64,000 nt of DNA from Solibacillus sp. FSL R5-0449 (GCF_037975215.1 NZ_CP150239.1:3076001-3140000), one strand, 5' to 3'; shown: positions 24,654-33,864, counted from the stretch's first letter. Notes: a model not told the origin generated them from the sequence alone. Program-made: numbers and translations.

Positions 24654-26705
24654 ATGAAAATGAATATACTCAAAAATTTAAAGATAAAAACTAAGTGGAT
24701 GGTACTGATATCACTGGCAGTTATTGCAGCGGTCGTCATTACTGTGTTATTTAGTCAGTGGACAGTACGAAATATTTTAACAGAAGAAAATGAACAGACT
24801 TCTTCTAACAATGCTGAAAATGCTGTTGATCAGGTGTCATTAGGTTTGGAAACTTACGAAACAAACCTTCTACAATTCGAGCAGGTTATCGAAACGATCG
24901 TACAAAAAGATGAAGTCGACTATTTACATATTGATGAAATTACAAGCACTTTAAAAGAAAATAACGAAAATTATTTGTCCGTCTACTTCATGGACTTTAA
25001 ATCGGGCAAACTTCATTCAACACCTGCAATTGATTATGAGTGGGATGTACGTGAATCTCAAACTTTTGCAAAATTGAATGCAAACCCAAACTTACAATGG
25101 ATGGATGTCTATTTGGATACTGGTATTAACAAGTTAATGACTTCTGTTATTGCCCCGGTATTTAAAGAGGACGAGCTAGTCGGTGCAGTCGGCTATGATA
25201 TCGATTTCTCTACAATTGGTAAGATTCGCGAAGGCATTGAAGCAAAATCATCTTCAAAATTAATGATTGTCGATCCAAATGGATTGATTGTATCTTCATT
25301 TATCGAAGATGGGGACGGAACAAATATCAATGCCGATAATTCAGGCAAGATTGCTGGTGTTACCGATTTATTAAATACTTCCGAATTAGAGAAAAAGTTT
25401 AACTGGCTGTCAGATGCTAAAAATGGCACTAACCAAATTGAACAGTTTAAATGGGATGACGTGAATTATACAGGTGAAATTCAAGTTATCGAGAAGAATA
25501 ACTGGCAGATTGTTTCTTTAGTAGATGAAGATAGTTATGCACAACAGTTAAATAAGTTATCGATTGTCGGTTGGATTTCAATATTGATCGGTTTAATAAT
25601 CGGATGTTTATTCGCCTATTTCATGGCACGAAAATTAGTCGATATTTTAAATAGCTTTAATGATGTATTTGAAAAAACAGCAAGCGGTGACTTTATTTCA
25701 CGTTTTGAAACAAAGTCAAATGATGAAATTGCAGACTTAGCCAATCAATACAACCATATGCTAGACGAGGTTCGCAATTTAATTAACCAAGTAAATGAAA
25801 ATTCAATGGAAATCCAACATTCTTCAAACAGTTTATCTATTATTGCCAAGGAAAATGAGCAGGCATTAAATAATGTCTCGAACAGCATCGAAGAAATTGC
25901 TATGAATACAAGTACACAGGCTGAAAAAATGCATGATGGTTCTACAGCTATCCACGTATTGGCCGATGAGATAGAATCTATTGAGCTCAAAACTCAGCAA
26001 ATGGTTAATGATGCTGACGAAGCATTGGTAGAAGTGCATACAAGTATTGATAAAGTACAACAATTGGAAACATCCTATGCGAATTTAGAACGCGCATTTA
26101 ATGAAGTGACGGTCGTAACCGAACAGTTAGATGGAAAAACGAAATCCATTTCGAAAGTAACCGATGTGATCGCCCAAATTACTGAACAAACTAATTTACT
26201 AGCACTCAATGCTTCTATTGAAGCTGCTCGAGCAGGTGAGCACGGAAAAGGATTTGCAGTTGTAGCAGATGAAGTAAGAAGCTTGGCAGAAAGCTCAAAA
26301 GCGGCAACAACGAATATTCAGCAAATCATTCTAAGTATTTTAGAGGACACGAAGCAACTCGTTCAAGTGATGAATCAGACAAACGAGATTAGCGAAGATC
26401 AGAAATTAGCCGTTAATACTGTAGATAATGCAATTAAACAACTTTCTGATACATTGAAAAATATGAAAGTGTCGATTTCAAACACGATGGATAATGTATC
26501 AACAATGCAACAGCAAAAAAATGTCGTTGTCTCTTCAATAGCAGTTGTTAATGAAATGACAACAGAAGTTACAGCAGAGACGCAAGAAATTGCGAGTTCA
26601 ATCGAAGAACAAACATCCGCTACTTCTGAAGTGACGATGCATGCTACGCACTTAAATAAACAAGTTGAAAAATTAACTGACTCTGTTTCGAAATTTAAGC
26701 TATAG
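24654..26705 (+). CDS. Methyl-accepting chemotaxis protein with dCache-like sensor
   Basis: A 683-residue chemoreceptor. TM1 covers ~15-35, an extracellular sensor of ~265 residues follows (Cache signature [18 protein letters not shown] and [10 protein letters not shown] around 185-194), TM2 is ~302-323, then HAMP, then the signalling domain with the [20 protein letters not shown] hairpin tip. Cache domains bind small molecules such as amino or organic acids. Two in-frame ATGs (24654, 24660) share the AAAAGGTAG ribosome site. Confidence 0.92.
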   Translation: MKMNILKNLKIKTKWMVLISLAVIAAVVITVLFSQWTVRNILTEENEQTSSNNAENAVDQVSLGLETYETNLLQFEQVIETIVQKDEVDYLHIDEITSTLKENNENYLSVYFMDFKSGKLHSTPAIDYEWDVRESQTFAKLNANPNLQWMDVYLDTGINKLMTSVIAPVFKEDELVGAVGYDIDFSTIGKIREGIEAKSSSKLMIVDPNGLIVSSFIEDGDGTNINADNSGKIAGVTDLLNTSELEKKFNWLSDAKNGTNQIEQFKWDDVNYTGEIQVIEKNNWQIVSLVDEDSYAQQLNKLSIVGWISILIGLIIGCLFAYFMARKLVDILNSFNDVFEKTASGDFISRFETKSNDEIADLANQYNHMLDEVRNLINQVNENSMEIQHSSNSLSIIAKENEQALNNVSNSIEEIAMNTSTQAEKMHDGSTAIHVLADEIESIELKTQQMVNDADEALVEVHTSIDKVQQLETSYANLERAFNEVTVVTEQLDGKTKSISKVTDVIAQITEQTNLLALNASIEAARAGEHGKGFAVVADEVRSLAESSKAATTNIQQIILSILEDTKQLVQVMNQTNEISEDQKLAVNTVDNAIKQLSDTLKNMKVSISNTMDNVSTMQQQKNVVVSSIAVVNEMTTEVTAETQEIASSIEEQTSATSEVTMHATHLNKQVEKLTDSVSKFKL

Positions 26706-26718
26706 GAAATTAAATTGA

Positions 26719-27050
26719 GGCAGGGACATAACCCAAAAACGCTATTTTTCTCTTAGAAAAATAGCGTTTTTTTGCTGAGTGTTAAAAATTGATTTCCATT
26801 CCGGGACGCTTTCCGCGGGCGTGAGGCCAACACGATGTTGGTCACAAAAGCGTTGCCATAGGACGTGGCGCTCTTAGCTTTTGTTCCTAGTCTCAGGCGT
26901 CACGCTATTCCCGCAGGAAGCTTTGCTTGTAGCGAAAGGCGTAGCCGTCAGCTACACTCGCCCTACATTCCAATCAATTTTGCAAAATATCCGTTTCTTA
27001 ATAAAGGATTTCCTGTTATTTATCGGTTATTCTACTTATGTCCCAGTTTC
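26719..27050. repeat. Long dispersed intergenic repeat (copy R1) with terminal inverted repeat
   Basis: The element starts with GGGACATAA (26723-26731) and ends with the inverted TTATGTCCC (27036-27044). It includes a strong hairpin (26735-26773; terminator of the chemoreceptor gene), the core GATTTCCATTCCGGGACGCT at 26791 and CCGCGGG. A related shorter copy is at 53941-54180. R1 has roughly 75 extra bases in its middle. It is non-coding; long frames across it reflect composition. Confidence 0.75.
26735..26773 (+). terminator. Terminator within repeat R1
   Basis: AAAAACGCTATTTTTCT pairs with AAAAATAGCGTTTTTTT. It lies 30 bases after the chemoreceptor stop. Confidence 0.8.
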
Positions 27051-27064
27051 TTCTTATGAAAAAC

Positions 27065-27256
27065 TTAACAATCCTTCTTATTCTGTTTTTGGTTTTTATT
27101 GCGATTTTGGTTCTGGTTCTGGTTCTGGTTTTGATCAAAGTTTACTTCCTGAGCAAATTCTTCTCTGTTTGCTCGTGGTCTGTTAGCATTTTGGTTTTGA
27201 TTTTGCTGTTTTTTGTTATCCTGAGTTTTATTGTTTTTATGTTTATTGTTCCCCAT
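27065..27256 (-). CDS. Asn/Gln-rich small protein, probable gamma-type SASP
   Basis: A 63-residue protein of mostly N, Q and K. It includes REEFAQEVNF, reminiscent of the EFA.ET motif of SspE-type SASPs, followed by a perfect NQ repeat encoded by six-base units (AACCAG) at about 27105-27134. An excellent GGAGGTGAG ribosome site precedes the ATG. Gamma SASPs store amino acids in the forespore. The low complexity makes homology weak; the composition and the ribosome site are the evidence. Confidence 0.5.
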   Translation of the reverse strand: MGNNKHKNNKTQDNKKQQNQNQNANRPRANREEFAQEVNFDQNQNQNQNQNRNKNQKQNKKDC

Positions 27257-27496
27257 TCCAACTCACCTCCACTAACAGTGTGTGTGGAAAGTACTTTTCT
27301 ATCCCAATGTTTCACCAATAGCTATGCTGTAAATTTTTGTGCAATTCGACTTCGACTAGTATTTATAAATTTATTGTAGTAAATGCCATGAAATCCCCGT
27401 GAACACTTTCACACACCTCAATACGTTTGAGTATGTTATTAAAAGAGCCCAATTTTCATCTTACTATAGACTAAAAAGTAGAGAGGAATGGTATGA
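27257..27496. other. Intergenic region between divergent small genes
   Basis: About 240 bases. I see no certain promoter; GAATT and CATAGCTA on the minus strand vaguely resemble a forespore promoter for the Asn/Gln-rich gene. Confidence 0.25.
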
Positions 27497-27952
27497 GTGT
27501 ATCCTTATTATACAAATGGTTTCACCTATCCGCTTAGCGCTTCCTATGCGCAACCCTTTTCCCAATACACTGCACCGCTTCGGCATTTTTTAATTCGGCA
27601 ACTGAGCACTCTTGATCAGCGTTGTATAAGTAAAACAGAGGCCGATTATATGGCGATGAATCGATTACTTTGGATGGAGCATGTCAATTGGACGCGGATG
27701 ACGATTATTAGCATTGTGTTCCAATTGCCTGATTTACCATTTGTACAAAAGCGCCTCCTGCAAAACGCAACTGACTTGGGCAATTGTCTGCGCCCGTTTT
27801 ATGGAGACCAGATTGCGGATTACTACGCTAAGCTTATTCAAGATCACCTAGTCATTGCTGCGGAACTTGTAACAGCCGCTGTCAAAGGAGATACAAACAC
27901 AGTGAAGCGCAGGGTTCCCCCTTCTACTAGGGTTAATTTATTATTGATATAA
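27497..27952 (+). pseudogene. C-terminally truncated member of an 'acetylglutamate kinase'-misnamed family
   Basis: A 151-residue reading frame from a GTG behind AGAGGAATGG. Residues ~40-130 (NRLLWMEHVNWTRMTIISIV, LPDLPFVQKRLLQNATDLGN, LRPFYGDQIADYYAKLIQDH, IAAELVTAAVKGD) match a Bacillus family often mislabelled acetylglutamate kinase. From memory, full members continue for roughly another 80-90 residues after 'AAKAGD'. Here the frame runs into unrelated residues (RRVPPSTRVNLLLI) and stops. This suggests a deletion of the 3' end. It could still be expressed. Confidence 0.6.
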
Positions 27953-28100
27953 TTTTATAATCGGTCTTCTTGTGCTGCGAGCTAATTTTTTTATACCTTT
28001 CCCTAGTGAAATTTATGTATAAGACATATGACTTGTCAATCATTGACTCATCAACTAAAATAAAAACCTATTCCAATTTCGATAAAGAAGGGTGAAAAAA

Positions 28101-28730
28101 ATGTTACAACAAAAATCAGCTTTAGAAAAATTAATGGAAGAACGTAAATCAGTTCGTAAATATGAACCAGGTGTTGCGATTCCTCGCGAGACAATTCAAC
28201 ATATACTTCAACAGGCAACAACAGCTCCATCATCTAGTAACCTGCAGCCTTGGCGCTTCCTTATTATTGACGATGCTGAACAGAAGAAAGAGTTGCGCAT
28301 TGCCGGATTTAATCAGGAACAAATCGAAACATCATCAGCGATTATTGCGGTAATCGGCGATATTGAAATGTATAAAAATGCCAAGCAAATTAACGATTTA
28401 AATGTAGAGCTGGGCTATATGCCACGCGAGATTGCTGATATGATGATTTCTAATTCCGAAGCGGCGTACAGCAGTTTTTCCGATGCTGAACGCAGTAATA
28501 TTGCCCATTTAGATTCAGGTTTAATTTCTATGCAAATAGTACTTTTAGCGAAGGATATGGGCTATGATACCGTAATCATGGGCGGCTTCGATAAAGCTGC
28601 ATTCGCTAAAAAATATGAACTGCCTGCAAATGAGGTGCCGATGATCTTAATCGCTATCGGAAAGGCTGCTATGCCGGCACGTAATTCATCTCGCCTGCCA
28701 TTCGAACAAATTATTCGTTTCTCCAGCTAA
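28101..28730 (+). CDS. Nitroreductase family protein (YdgI-like)
   Basis: A 209-residue FMN-dependent NAD(P)H oxidoreductase. The FMN-binding start ERKSVRKYEP and APSSSNLQPWRFLII (around 38-52) are typical, as is VIMGGFDKAAFAKKYELP in the second half. It reduces nitro compounds or quinones. The ATG at 28101 has GAAGGGTG upstream. The MarR-type gene just downstream matches the ydgI-ydgJ arrangement in B. subtilis, so the regulator probably controls it. Confidence 0.85.
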   Translation: MLQQKSALEKLMEERKSVRKYEPGVAIPRETIQHILQQATTAPSSSNLQPWRFLIIDDAEQKKELRIAGFNQEQIETSSAIIAVIGDIEMYKNAKQINDLNVELGYMPREIADMMISNSEAAYSSFSDAERSNIAHLDSGLISMQIVLLAKDMGYDTVIMGGFDKAAFAKKYELPANEVPMILIAIGKAAMPARNSSRLPFEQIIRFSS

Positions 28731-28874
28731 TGGGATTACAGGTTCCTTTACCTGACAGGTGTAATTCAAATCATATAGTTTGAATTTTTTTATGCTTTAT
28801 CCGAATAAACGGAAATGCTACCATATAGGGATAGATACCTAGAACGAAAAACAATCAATGTAGGGAGGGTTAGT

Positions 28875-29303
28875 ATGGAAGTTTGTTTGGATGATAAAAA
28901 ACAGATGATTATGATGTTAAAAAGATTAGATCGTCATGTAACGCAAATTTTTGAAAAAAGAACAGAAGTCAGTTTGACGCGATACGAAATTTTAGTTTCT
29001 TTAATTAAAAAAGGAAGCGTTACTCAAAAGGTCCTGCAACAATCCTTAGCTATCGACCAAGCGGCAATCACACGTCATTTGAAGCTGCTTGAAGAACAGC
29101 AATATGTCGAACGTAAACGCAACGAGAAAAACAACCGGGAAGTACTTGTAACGATTTCCGATAAAGGACGAGCATTACTTGAAGGTTGTACAATGTTTAA
29201 AGATCAGTTTCTGAATGATCTTTATGAAGATTTTTCGGATAGCGAATTACAGCAACTCAAGCATTTTCTTACACGCTTAAATGATAATGTAGATAATCTT
29301 TAA
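28875..29303 (+). CDS. MarR family transcriptional regulator (YdgJ-like)
   Basis: A 142-residue winged-helix regulator: dimerisation helix at the N-terminus, recognition region TQKVLQQSLAIDQAAITRHL, and the wing RKRNEKNNREVLVTISDKGR. I start at the ATG at 28875, preceded by AGGGAGGGTTAGT. It follows the nitroreductase by 144 bases and ends at a strong terminator. It likely represses its neighbour until a phenolic or oxidising ligand binds, by analogy with the family. Confidence 0.85.
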   Translation: MEVCLDDKKQMIMMLKRLDRHVTQIFEKRTEVSLTRYEILVSLIKKGSVTQKVLQQSLAIDQAAITRHLKLLEEQQYVERKRNEKNNREVLVTISDKGRALLEGCTMFKDQFLNDLYEDFSDSELQQLKHFLTRLNDNVDNL

Positions 29304-29323
29304 CCGGTGTATAATAATAAACT

Positions 29324-29369
29324 AAGAAGAACGATTTCCCCTTATTGAGGATATCGTTCTTCTTTTTTG
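29324..29369 (+). terminator. Rho-independent terminator after the MarR gene
   Basis: AAGAAGAACGAT pairs with ATCGTTCTTCTT, followed by TTTTG. Confidence 0.85.
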
Positions 29370-29398
29370 TTGCTTTAATATACTGGAAATAAATTAAA

Positions 29399-29413
29399 TG
29401 AGAATGTTTATCA
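29399..29413. promoter_or_regulatory. Fur box
   Basis: TGAGAATGTTTATCA matches the 7-1-7 Fur box TGATAATNATTATCA at 12 of its 14 defined positions. It lies 55 bases before the start codon of the flavin-type reductase and just upstream of TATACT (29421), a likely -10. Repression by Fur-Fe(II) is expected. Confidence 0.6.
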
Positions 29414-29467
29414 TCTATGTTATACTATAACTATAAGAAAATAAGCATTACTTAAGGAGAATGTATT

Positions 29468-30184
29468 ATGCAAATATACTGGACGAAAATAAATAAAATC
29501 ATTGAAGAAACGCCAGCAGTGAAAACGTTTTTGCTGGATCTCCCTGAAGGCTTCACGTGGGAAGAAGGTGCACATACACACCTTGCTTTAGAAGGGTTCA
29601 ATGCCGGGGATCAGCCAAATAAAAGCTTAGTTCGTCATATGTCCATCTCAACACTACCAAATGAGCAGACTGTCGGGATTACAACTCGCATAAGAGAACT
29701 GTGCTCTGAGTTTAAATCGATTTTAAGAAATCTGGAAGTCGGCGATAAAGTGGCACTATTTAAAATCCATTCCAACGTACCGCTAAAAAGAGAAGATAAA
29801 AATATTTACCTTTTATCTTCCGGGGTAGGTCTCGCAACGTTCAGACCGCTTGTACTTACTTATATGGAACGACCTGATCACATCAACCGCATTCATTCTC
29901 TTACAATCGATTCAACACAAGACTATTTATTTACAGATGTTTTTGAATCTGCTCCAGGTAAAAATTTCACAGCACAGTATGTCAATAATCGAAATGATTA
30001 CTATGAAGAAGTGAAAAAACTTGCTGCAGATCAGGACGGTCTATTCTACGTTGTCGGCAGTGATGAGTTTATTTTGCAAAACATCGACGTGTTGCGCGAA
30101 CAAGGCATTAAACCGGAACAAATTGTCCTTGATAAACGTGAACGACAATTAGCTAAATTTTTTTCGCCTGAAACTGTAGTTTGA
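29468..30184 (+). CDS. Ferredoxin-NADP+ reductase-like FAD/NAD(P)H oxidoreductase, probably iron-regulated
   Basis: A 238-residue protein with the FNR fold: FAD motif RHMSIST (RxYS-type, about residues 58-64), TTRIRELC, and NAD(P) motif LLSSGVGLATFRPLV around residues 118-132, ending in a C-terminal VGSDEFILQNIDVLREQGIK typical of FNR domain 2. No [2Fe-2S] domain is fused. The Fur box upstream suggests a role in iron release from siderophore or heme. TTAAGGAG precedes the ATG. Confidence 0.75.
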   Translation: MQIYWTKINKIIEETPAVKTFLLDLPEGFTWEEGAHTHLALEGFNAGDQPNKSLVRHMSISTLPNEQTVGITTRIRELCSEFKSILRNLEVGDKVALFKIHSNVPLKREDKNIYLLSSGVGLATFRPLVLTYMERPDHINRIHSLTIDSTQDYLFTDVFESAPGKNFTAQYVNNRNDYYEEVKKLAADQDGLFYVVGSDEFILQNIDVLREQGIKPEQIVLDKRERQLAKFFSPETVV

Positions 30185-30516
30185 ACAACTGTATTCCCAA
30201 AAAATCACAATGGGCAAAAGAAAGAAAAAGAACGAATTGACCATAATCCCGTCCTTTTTCAATACTAACCTAAATCAGGCGACCGCTTGTTCCTTTATTG
30301 CCAATTTCCTGCCCCGCAATCAGAAAGACCTAGAGACTACACCTCTAGGTCTTTTTAAATTACACCAACTATGGCCGGGCGATAGCTTCATGAAGAACGA
30401 TGTGGTAATTCTTGATATTTAGGAATAAACTGAATCCGCTTCCGGTACTAAATATAATTTAAATTGTACGGAATTTCATCCTGCTAATGTTCACCTGGAT
30501 TGATTAATAATCGCAC
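30185..30516. other. Convergent intergenic region
   Basis: It holds one terminator (30324-30356) and otherwise unstructured sequence. An open frame across 30210-30422 spans that hairpin and lacks a good start, so I do not call it. Confidence 0.5.
30324..30356. terminator. Rho-independent terminator
   Basis: AAAGACCTAGAG pairs with CTCTAGGTCTTTTT around a 7-base loop. It ends the reductase transcript and may act on the minus strand too. Confidence 0.75.
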
Positions 30517-31419
30517 TTATTTTTCTAGCCACTTATCTACTGTTTCTTGATTTTCTTCCACCCATACTTCCGCTAACTCTCTCAGCGGCTTCCCTTCATC
30601 CAATTGCATAATCCATTCTTCTACCATATCCAACGTCAGCTCCATGTTGGAAAATAACTTATAGGCTGTCGGTGATTCTTCCTTAAGATTCGGCGTGACT
30701 GCAATTTGAACATCATCGCTCTTCCATGTATTAAGTGGATCCTCTAAAAATTTAATGTCAAAACGAACAAACATAGGATGCGGGCGCCAAGCATTAAATA
30801 CAATGGCCTCTTCCTTTTCAAACATGGTATCTACTTGGGCAAGCATTGCAGCAACACTACTATTTTGTACTTTAAAGTCGTCCATGCCATATGTTTTTAT
30901 CATTTCTTCAGTCGTCATAGCCATACCGCTTCCTGGCTCAATGGCATAAACTTTATTATTAAAAAGCTCTGGATGATCTGCAACATCTTGAATTGTATTA
31001 ATATCCTCTAAATACTGTGGCACTGCCATTCCAAATGGCATATCTGAATATAAAGTACCCGCTATTTCAAATGATTCACTATATTTCTCCAAATAATCTT
31101 TATGTAAATTCGGACTCCAAACATCGACAAACGCATCTATCGTCTGATTAGAAAGCGCTTCATATAAGATTCCGATTTCCGCTTCCTCAATCTCTACTTC
31201 AAAACCTTCTTGCTCCAAAATAACTTGTGATAAATAAGCTGGTACCGTCGAATAATCATATGGGTCTAACCCAATTGACAACTTAGTTTTTTCTCCTGTT
31301 CCACTTGTATCATTTGCTGTCCCCTCGTTTTTATCATCGGTATCTCCACAAGCTACAAGTAAAAGCGCCAACATTGCTACAATAAGACCATTAATAATTT
31401 GTTTTTTAGAATGCTTCAT
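30517..31419 (-). CDS. Glycine-betaine/choline ABC transporter substrate-binding lipoprotein (OpuAC-type)
   Basis: A 300-residue exported lipoprotein. The signal peptide ends in lipobox LVAC with Cys24, then a Gly/Thr/Asn linker, then the OpuAC domain (PAYLSQVILEQEGFEVEIEE, FVDVWSPNLHKDYLEKY, WRPHPMFVRFDIKFLEDP). Trp residues in WSP and WRPHP are typical of the quaternary-ammonium cage. No permease or ATPase gene is adjacent, so it must work with components encoded elsewhere or act as an extra receptor. Confidence 0.85.
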   Translation of the reverse strand: MKHSKKQIINGLIVAMLALLLVACGDTDDKNEGTANDTSGTGEKTKLSIGLDPYDYSTVPAYLSQVILEQEGFEVEIEEAEIGILYEALSNQTIDAFVDVWSPNLHKDYLEKYSESFEIAGTLYSDMPFGMAVPQYLEDINTIQDVADHPELFNNKVYAIEPGSGMAMTTEEMIKTYGMDDFKVQNSSVAAMLAQVDTMFEKEEAIVFNAWRPHPMFVRFDIKFLEDPLNTWKSDDVQIAVTPNLKEESPTAYKLFSNMELTLDMVEEWIMQLDEGKPLRELAEVWVEENQETVDKWLEK

Positions 31420-31522
31420 AATAATAAAAATTCCCTCTCTCCTATTAAATTTTCCTTTTTCTAACTTAATCTATAACTATATCATAATATCTTGGTATAC
31501 CGCTACCTTCATACAAATTAAT

Positions 31523-31580
31523 AAGTAAAAGCAGACGGTTTAGAAGTTTGATACCAATACTTCTAAACCGTCTGCTTTTT
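31523..31580. repeat. AAGTAAAAGCAGACGG hairpin repeat, 20-bp perfect stem
   Basis: AAAAGCAGACGGTTTAGAAG (31527-31546) pairs with CTTCTAAACCGTCTGCTTTT (31560-31579). Nearly identical arms occur at 34541-34594, and a related version at 16817-16852. It can act as a terminator in either direction. Confidence 0.8.
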
Positions 31581-32043
31581 CACCTTATTCTAACCCCAAC
31601 CAAGCCACCGCTTCACTTTCAGCCGCTTCTGATAGACCATTCAATTATCAGAAATAAATAAACTTCTAATAATAAAAATTGTCTATCATACCCATTTCTA
31701 TCATCATCAATATTTAATGCAAACGATTTTTTTAGATGGTATATTAATTCGATTATAGAACTGTTTGGTAATTATTTTGAATCCATACCAAATAATTTAA
31801 AAGATATACTTTTATTAAGTATAGAATATACAAGAAAATTTCCAAATGAATTACCAACCATGAGCCCAACCCTGCTAATAAGGTCATTGTTTCTGTTTCA
31901 GCGTCATAATTTTTGAAACTTCTTGTAGCAAAAACGTATATATTCATTTACTCACATGAAATCCGTAAGCATGTATTAAAGTGTTTCTCCAATACCTTGT
32001 GCACTATGTATAGTCACCACGCTAATCAACTGCATTTCCTACT

Positions 32044-32076
32044 AAAAAAGATGGAATTGAATAAACTCAATTCCAT
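32044..32076 (-). terminator. Terminator of the SDR pair
   Basis: On the minus strand ATGGAATTG and CAATTCCAT form the stem, followed by CUUUUUU. It lies 36 bases after the SDR stop. Confidence 0.75.
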
Positions 32077-32111
32077 CCTTTATTGAATATTTGATACCTG
32101 AAAATTTACAA

Positions 32112-32894
32112 TTAATATTTATATGATTGACCGCCATCAATCGGTACTACAACACCATTGATGAAGTCTGCATGGTTTGAAAGCAGGAATGCCACTAAGT
32201 AGCCAACTTCTTCTGGTTTACCGAAGCGGCGCATTGGGTTTGGTTTAACAAATTCTTTCCCTACTTCTTCCCAATTTTCGCCACCCATTTGACGAAGTGA
32301 GCCCTCAACCATTGGTGTCATGATTGCACCTGGAGCAATTGCTTTAATAGAAACGCCATATTGACCATATTCGATTGCTGAGTTGCGTGTTAAACCGACA
32401 ACGCCGTGCTTCGATGCAGCATAACCGGATTGATTGCCAACACCACGAATTCCTCCAACGGAAGCCGTATTTACAATTGACCCATAGCCTTGCTCTTTCA
32501 TCACTTTTAATACGTATTTCATGCCATAAAATACGCCATTTAAGTTAATTGAAACAACCTTTTGGAATTCATCTATCTCGAAGTCTTCTGTTAAGTTTTG
32601 CTTTCCTTCGATTCCTGCATTGTTGAAGAATCCATCGATTTTTCCAAACTTCTCAACCGTTGCATCGACAAAACTTTTTACAGTATTTTCATCTGCTACG
32701 TTAGCTGTAATTAATAATGTTTCCGCTTGAGGAGCAATTGCCAAAACTTTTTCTTCAGTTTCTTTTAAGCCTGCTTCATTAAGGTCTACCAATACAAGCT
32801 TAGCTCCTTCTTCTGCCAATTGAAGTGTTGCCGATTGTCCAAGACCTGAACCTGCACCTGTAACGATTACTACTTTATCTTCAAAACGTTTCAT
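32112..32894 (-). CDS. Short-chain dehydrogenase/reductase
   Basis: A 260-residue classical SDR: TGAGSGLG cofactor motif, NNAG in FFNNAGIEG, catalytic Ser in NTASVGGI and YAASK Tyr-Lys. It ends GVVVPIDGGQSY, as in FabG/glucose-dehydrogenase-like enzymes. I start at the ATG at 32894, behind GGAGGAG. It follows another SDR by 60 bases, and both are divergent from a TetR gene that probably controls them. Confidence 0.88.
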   Translation of the reverse strand: MKRFEDKVVIVTGAGSGLGQSATLQLAEEGAKLVLVDLNEAGLKETEEKVLAIAPQAETLLITANVADENTVKSFVDATVEKFGKIDGFFNNAGIEGKQNLTEDFEIDEFQKVVSINLNGVFYGMKYVLKVMKEQGYGSIVNTASVGGIRGVGNQSGYAASKHGVVGLTRNSAIEYGQYGVSIKAIAPGAIMTPMVEGSLRQMGGENWEEVGKEFVKPNPMRRFGKPEEVGYLVAFLLSNHADFINGVVVPIDGGQSYKY

Positions 32895-32954
32895 ACTTTT
32901 CTCCTCCAAGAGTGCTTGTTATTTTACATATTCATTCCTCAATAATGCTTCTGA

Positions 32955-33725
32955 TTATACGTTATATAATGCACCATCAATTGTGTATGATGAAGAGTTG
33001 ATATAAGACGCTTCATCAGATAATAGGAATGCCGTTAAATTTGCTACCTCATGAGCTTCACCATAGCGCTTCATTGGAACTGCTTCTGCGTATGCTGATT
33101 GAGCAGCATCTGCAGCACCTGGAGCAACCTTCGACTCAATCTGACGCATCATCTGCGTATTAATTACGCCTGGATTTACTGTGTTTACACGTACATTAAA
33201 AGGTGCAGCTTCTAAAGCAGCTACTTTATTAATCCCCATTAATGCATGTTTTGATGAATTATAAAGCATCATTTGTGGAGAACCGATTAGACCGGCTACT
33301 GAAGCCATATTTACAATTGAACCTGTTTCTTGCTTTTTCATAACTGGTAGTACATATTTTAAGCCATAGAATGCACCTTTTACGTTAATGCCATATACGA
33401 AATCGAAATCTGCTTCTGTGATGTCTTCGAGAGCTTTTGCCGGACCTTCAACACCCGCATTATTCACAAAACCATCAATGCGACCGAATTTCTCTACTGT
33501 TTGATCCACATAGTTTTTTACGTCTGCTTCTTTAGAGACATCCGCTTTTAACGTTAGTACGCGATCTTCACCTAACCCTAACTCCTCTGCAACCGCTTTC
33601 ACAGCTGCTTCATTTAGATCGACTAAAGTTAACTTTGCGCCCTCGCCTGCAAGTTTGCGTGCGATTTCTCTTCCGATACCGCCTGCTGCACCAGTAATAA
33701 TAATTGCTTTATTTTCAAATTTCAT
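32955..33725 (-). CDS. Short-chain dehydrogenase/reductase
   Basis: A 256-residue SDR: TGAAGGIG, NNAG in FVNNAGVEG, NMASVAGL, and active-site YNSSK (Tyr-Lys intact). It is related to the downstream SDR and probably arose with it by duplication. GAGGAGGTAATCAT leads into the ATG. First gene of the unit opposite tetR. Confidence 0.88.
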   Translation of the reverse strand: MKFENKAIIITGAAGGIGREIARKLAGEGAKLTLVDLNEAAVKAVAEELGLGEDRVLTLKADVSKEADVKNYVDQTVEKFGRIDGFVNNAGVEGPAKALEDITEADFDFVYGINVKGAFYGLKYVLPVMKKQETGSIVNMASVAGLIGSPQMMLYNSSKHALMGINKVAALEAAPFNVRVNTVNPGVINTQMMRQIESKVAPGAADAAQSAYAEAVPMKRYGEAHEVANLTAFLLSDEASYINSSSYTIDGALYNV

Positions 33726-33780
33726 ATGATTACCTCCTCAATTAACTTTACTAACATCTATAGTGTACTAAGCTACATTT

Positions 33781-33810
33781 TTGTATACCATCCGTAATAT
33801 TTGCTATAAT
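33781..33810 (+). promoter_or_regulatory. Sigma-A promoter of the TetR gene
   Basis: TTGTAT (33781-33786), an 18-base spacer, and TATAAT (33805-33810). The 140-bp divergent region must also hold the SDR promoter and an operator, but no clean palindrome stands out. Confidence 0.5.
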
Positions 33811-33864
33811 GTCGAGGAAAGCAACACTTATATTCAATCTGTTGATAAGTAGGAGAAGAGTATT

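Larger units (their letters stand above)
31420..32111. other. Large intergenic region with hairpin repeat and possible gene remnant
   Basis: Nearly 700 bases with a 20-bp perfect hairpin at 31523-31580 and the SDR terminator at 32044-32076. Between them, a minus-strand frame of 64 codons (31753-31947) starts MNIYVFATRSFKNYDAETET, then turns strongly hydrophobic. It lacks a ribosome site and may be a decayed gene fragment. Nothing else is convincing. Confidence 0.4.

Noticed and set aside
26865-27379. Several plus-strand frames across the R1 repeat and opposite the Asn/Gln-rich gene
   Set aside because: They are composition shadows of the repeat and of the minus-strand gene, with no start signals.
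30210-30422. A 70-codon plus-strand frame
   Set aside because: It spans a clear intrinsic terminator and has no usable start signal.
31753-31947. A 64-codon minus-strand frame with hydrophobic C-terminus
   Set aside because: No ribosome site and no recognisable family; kept only as a possible gene remnant in the intergenic entry.
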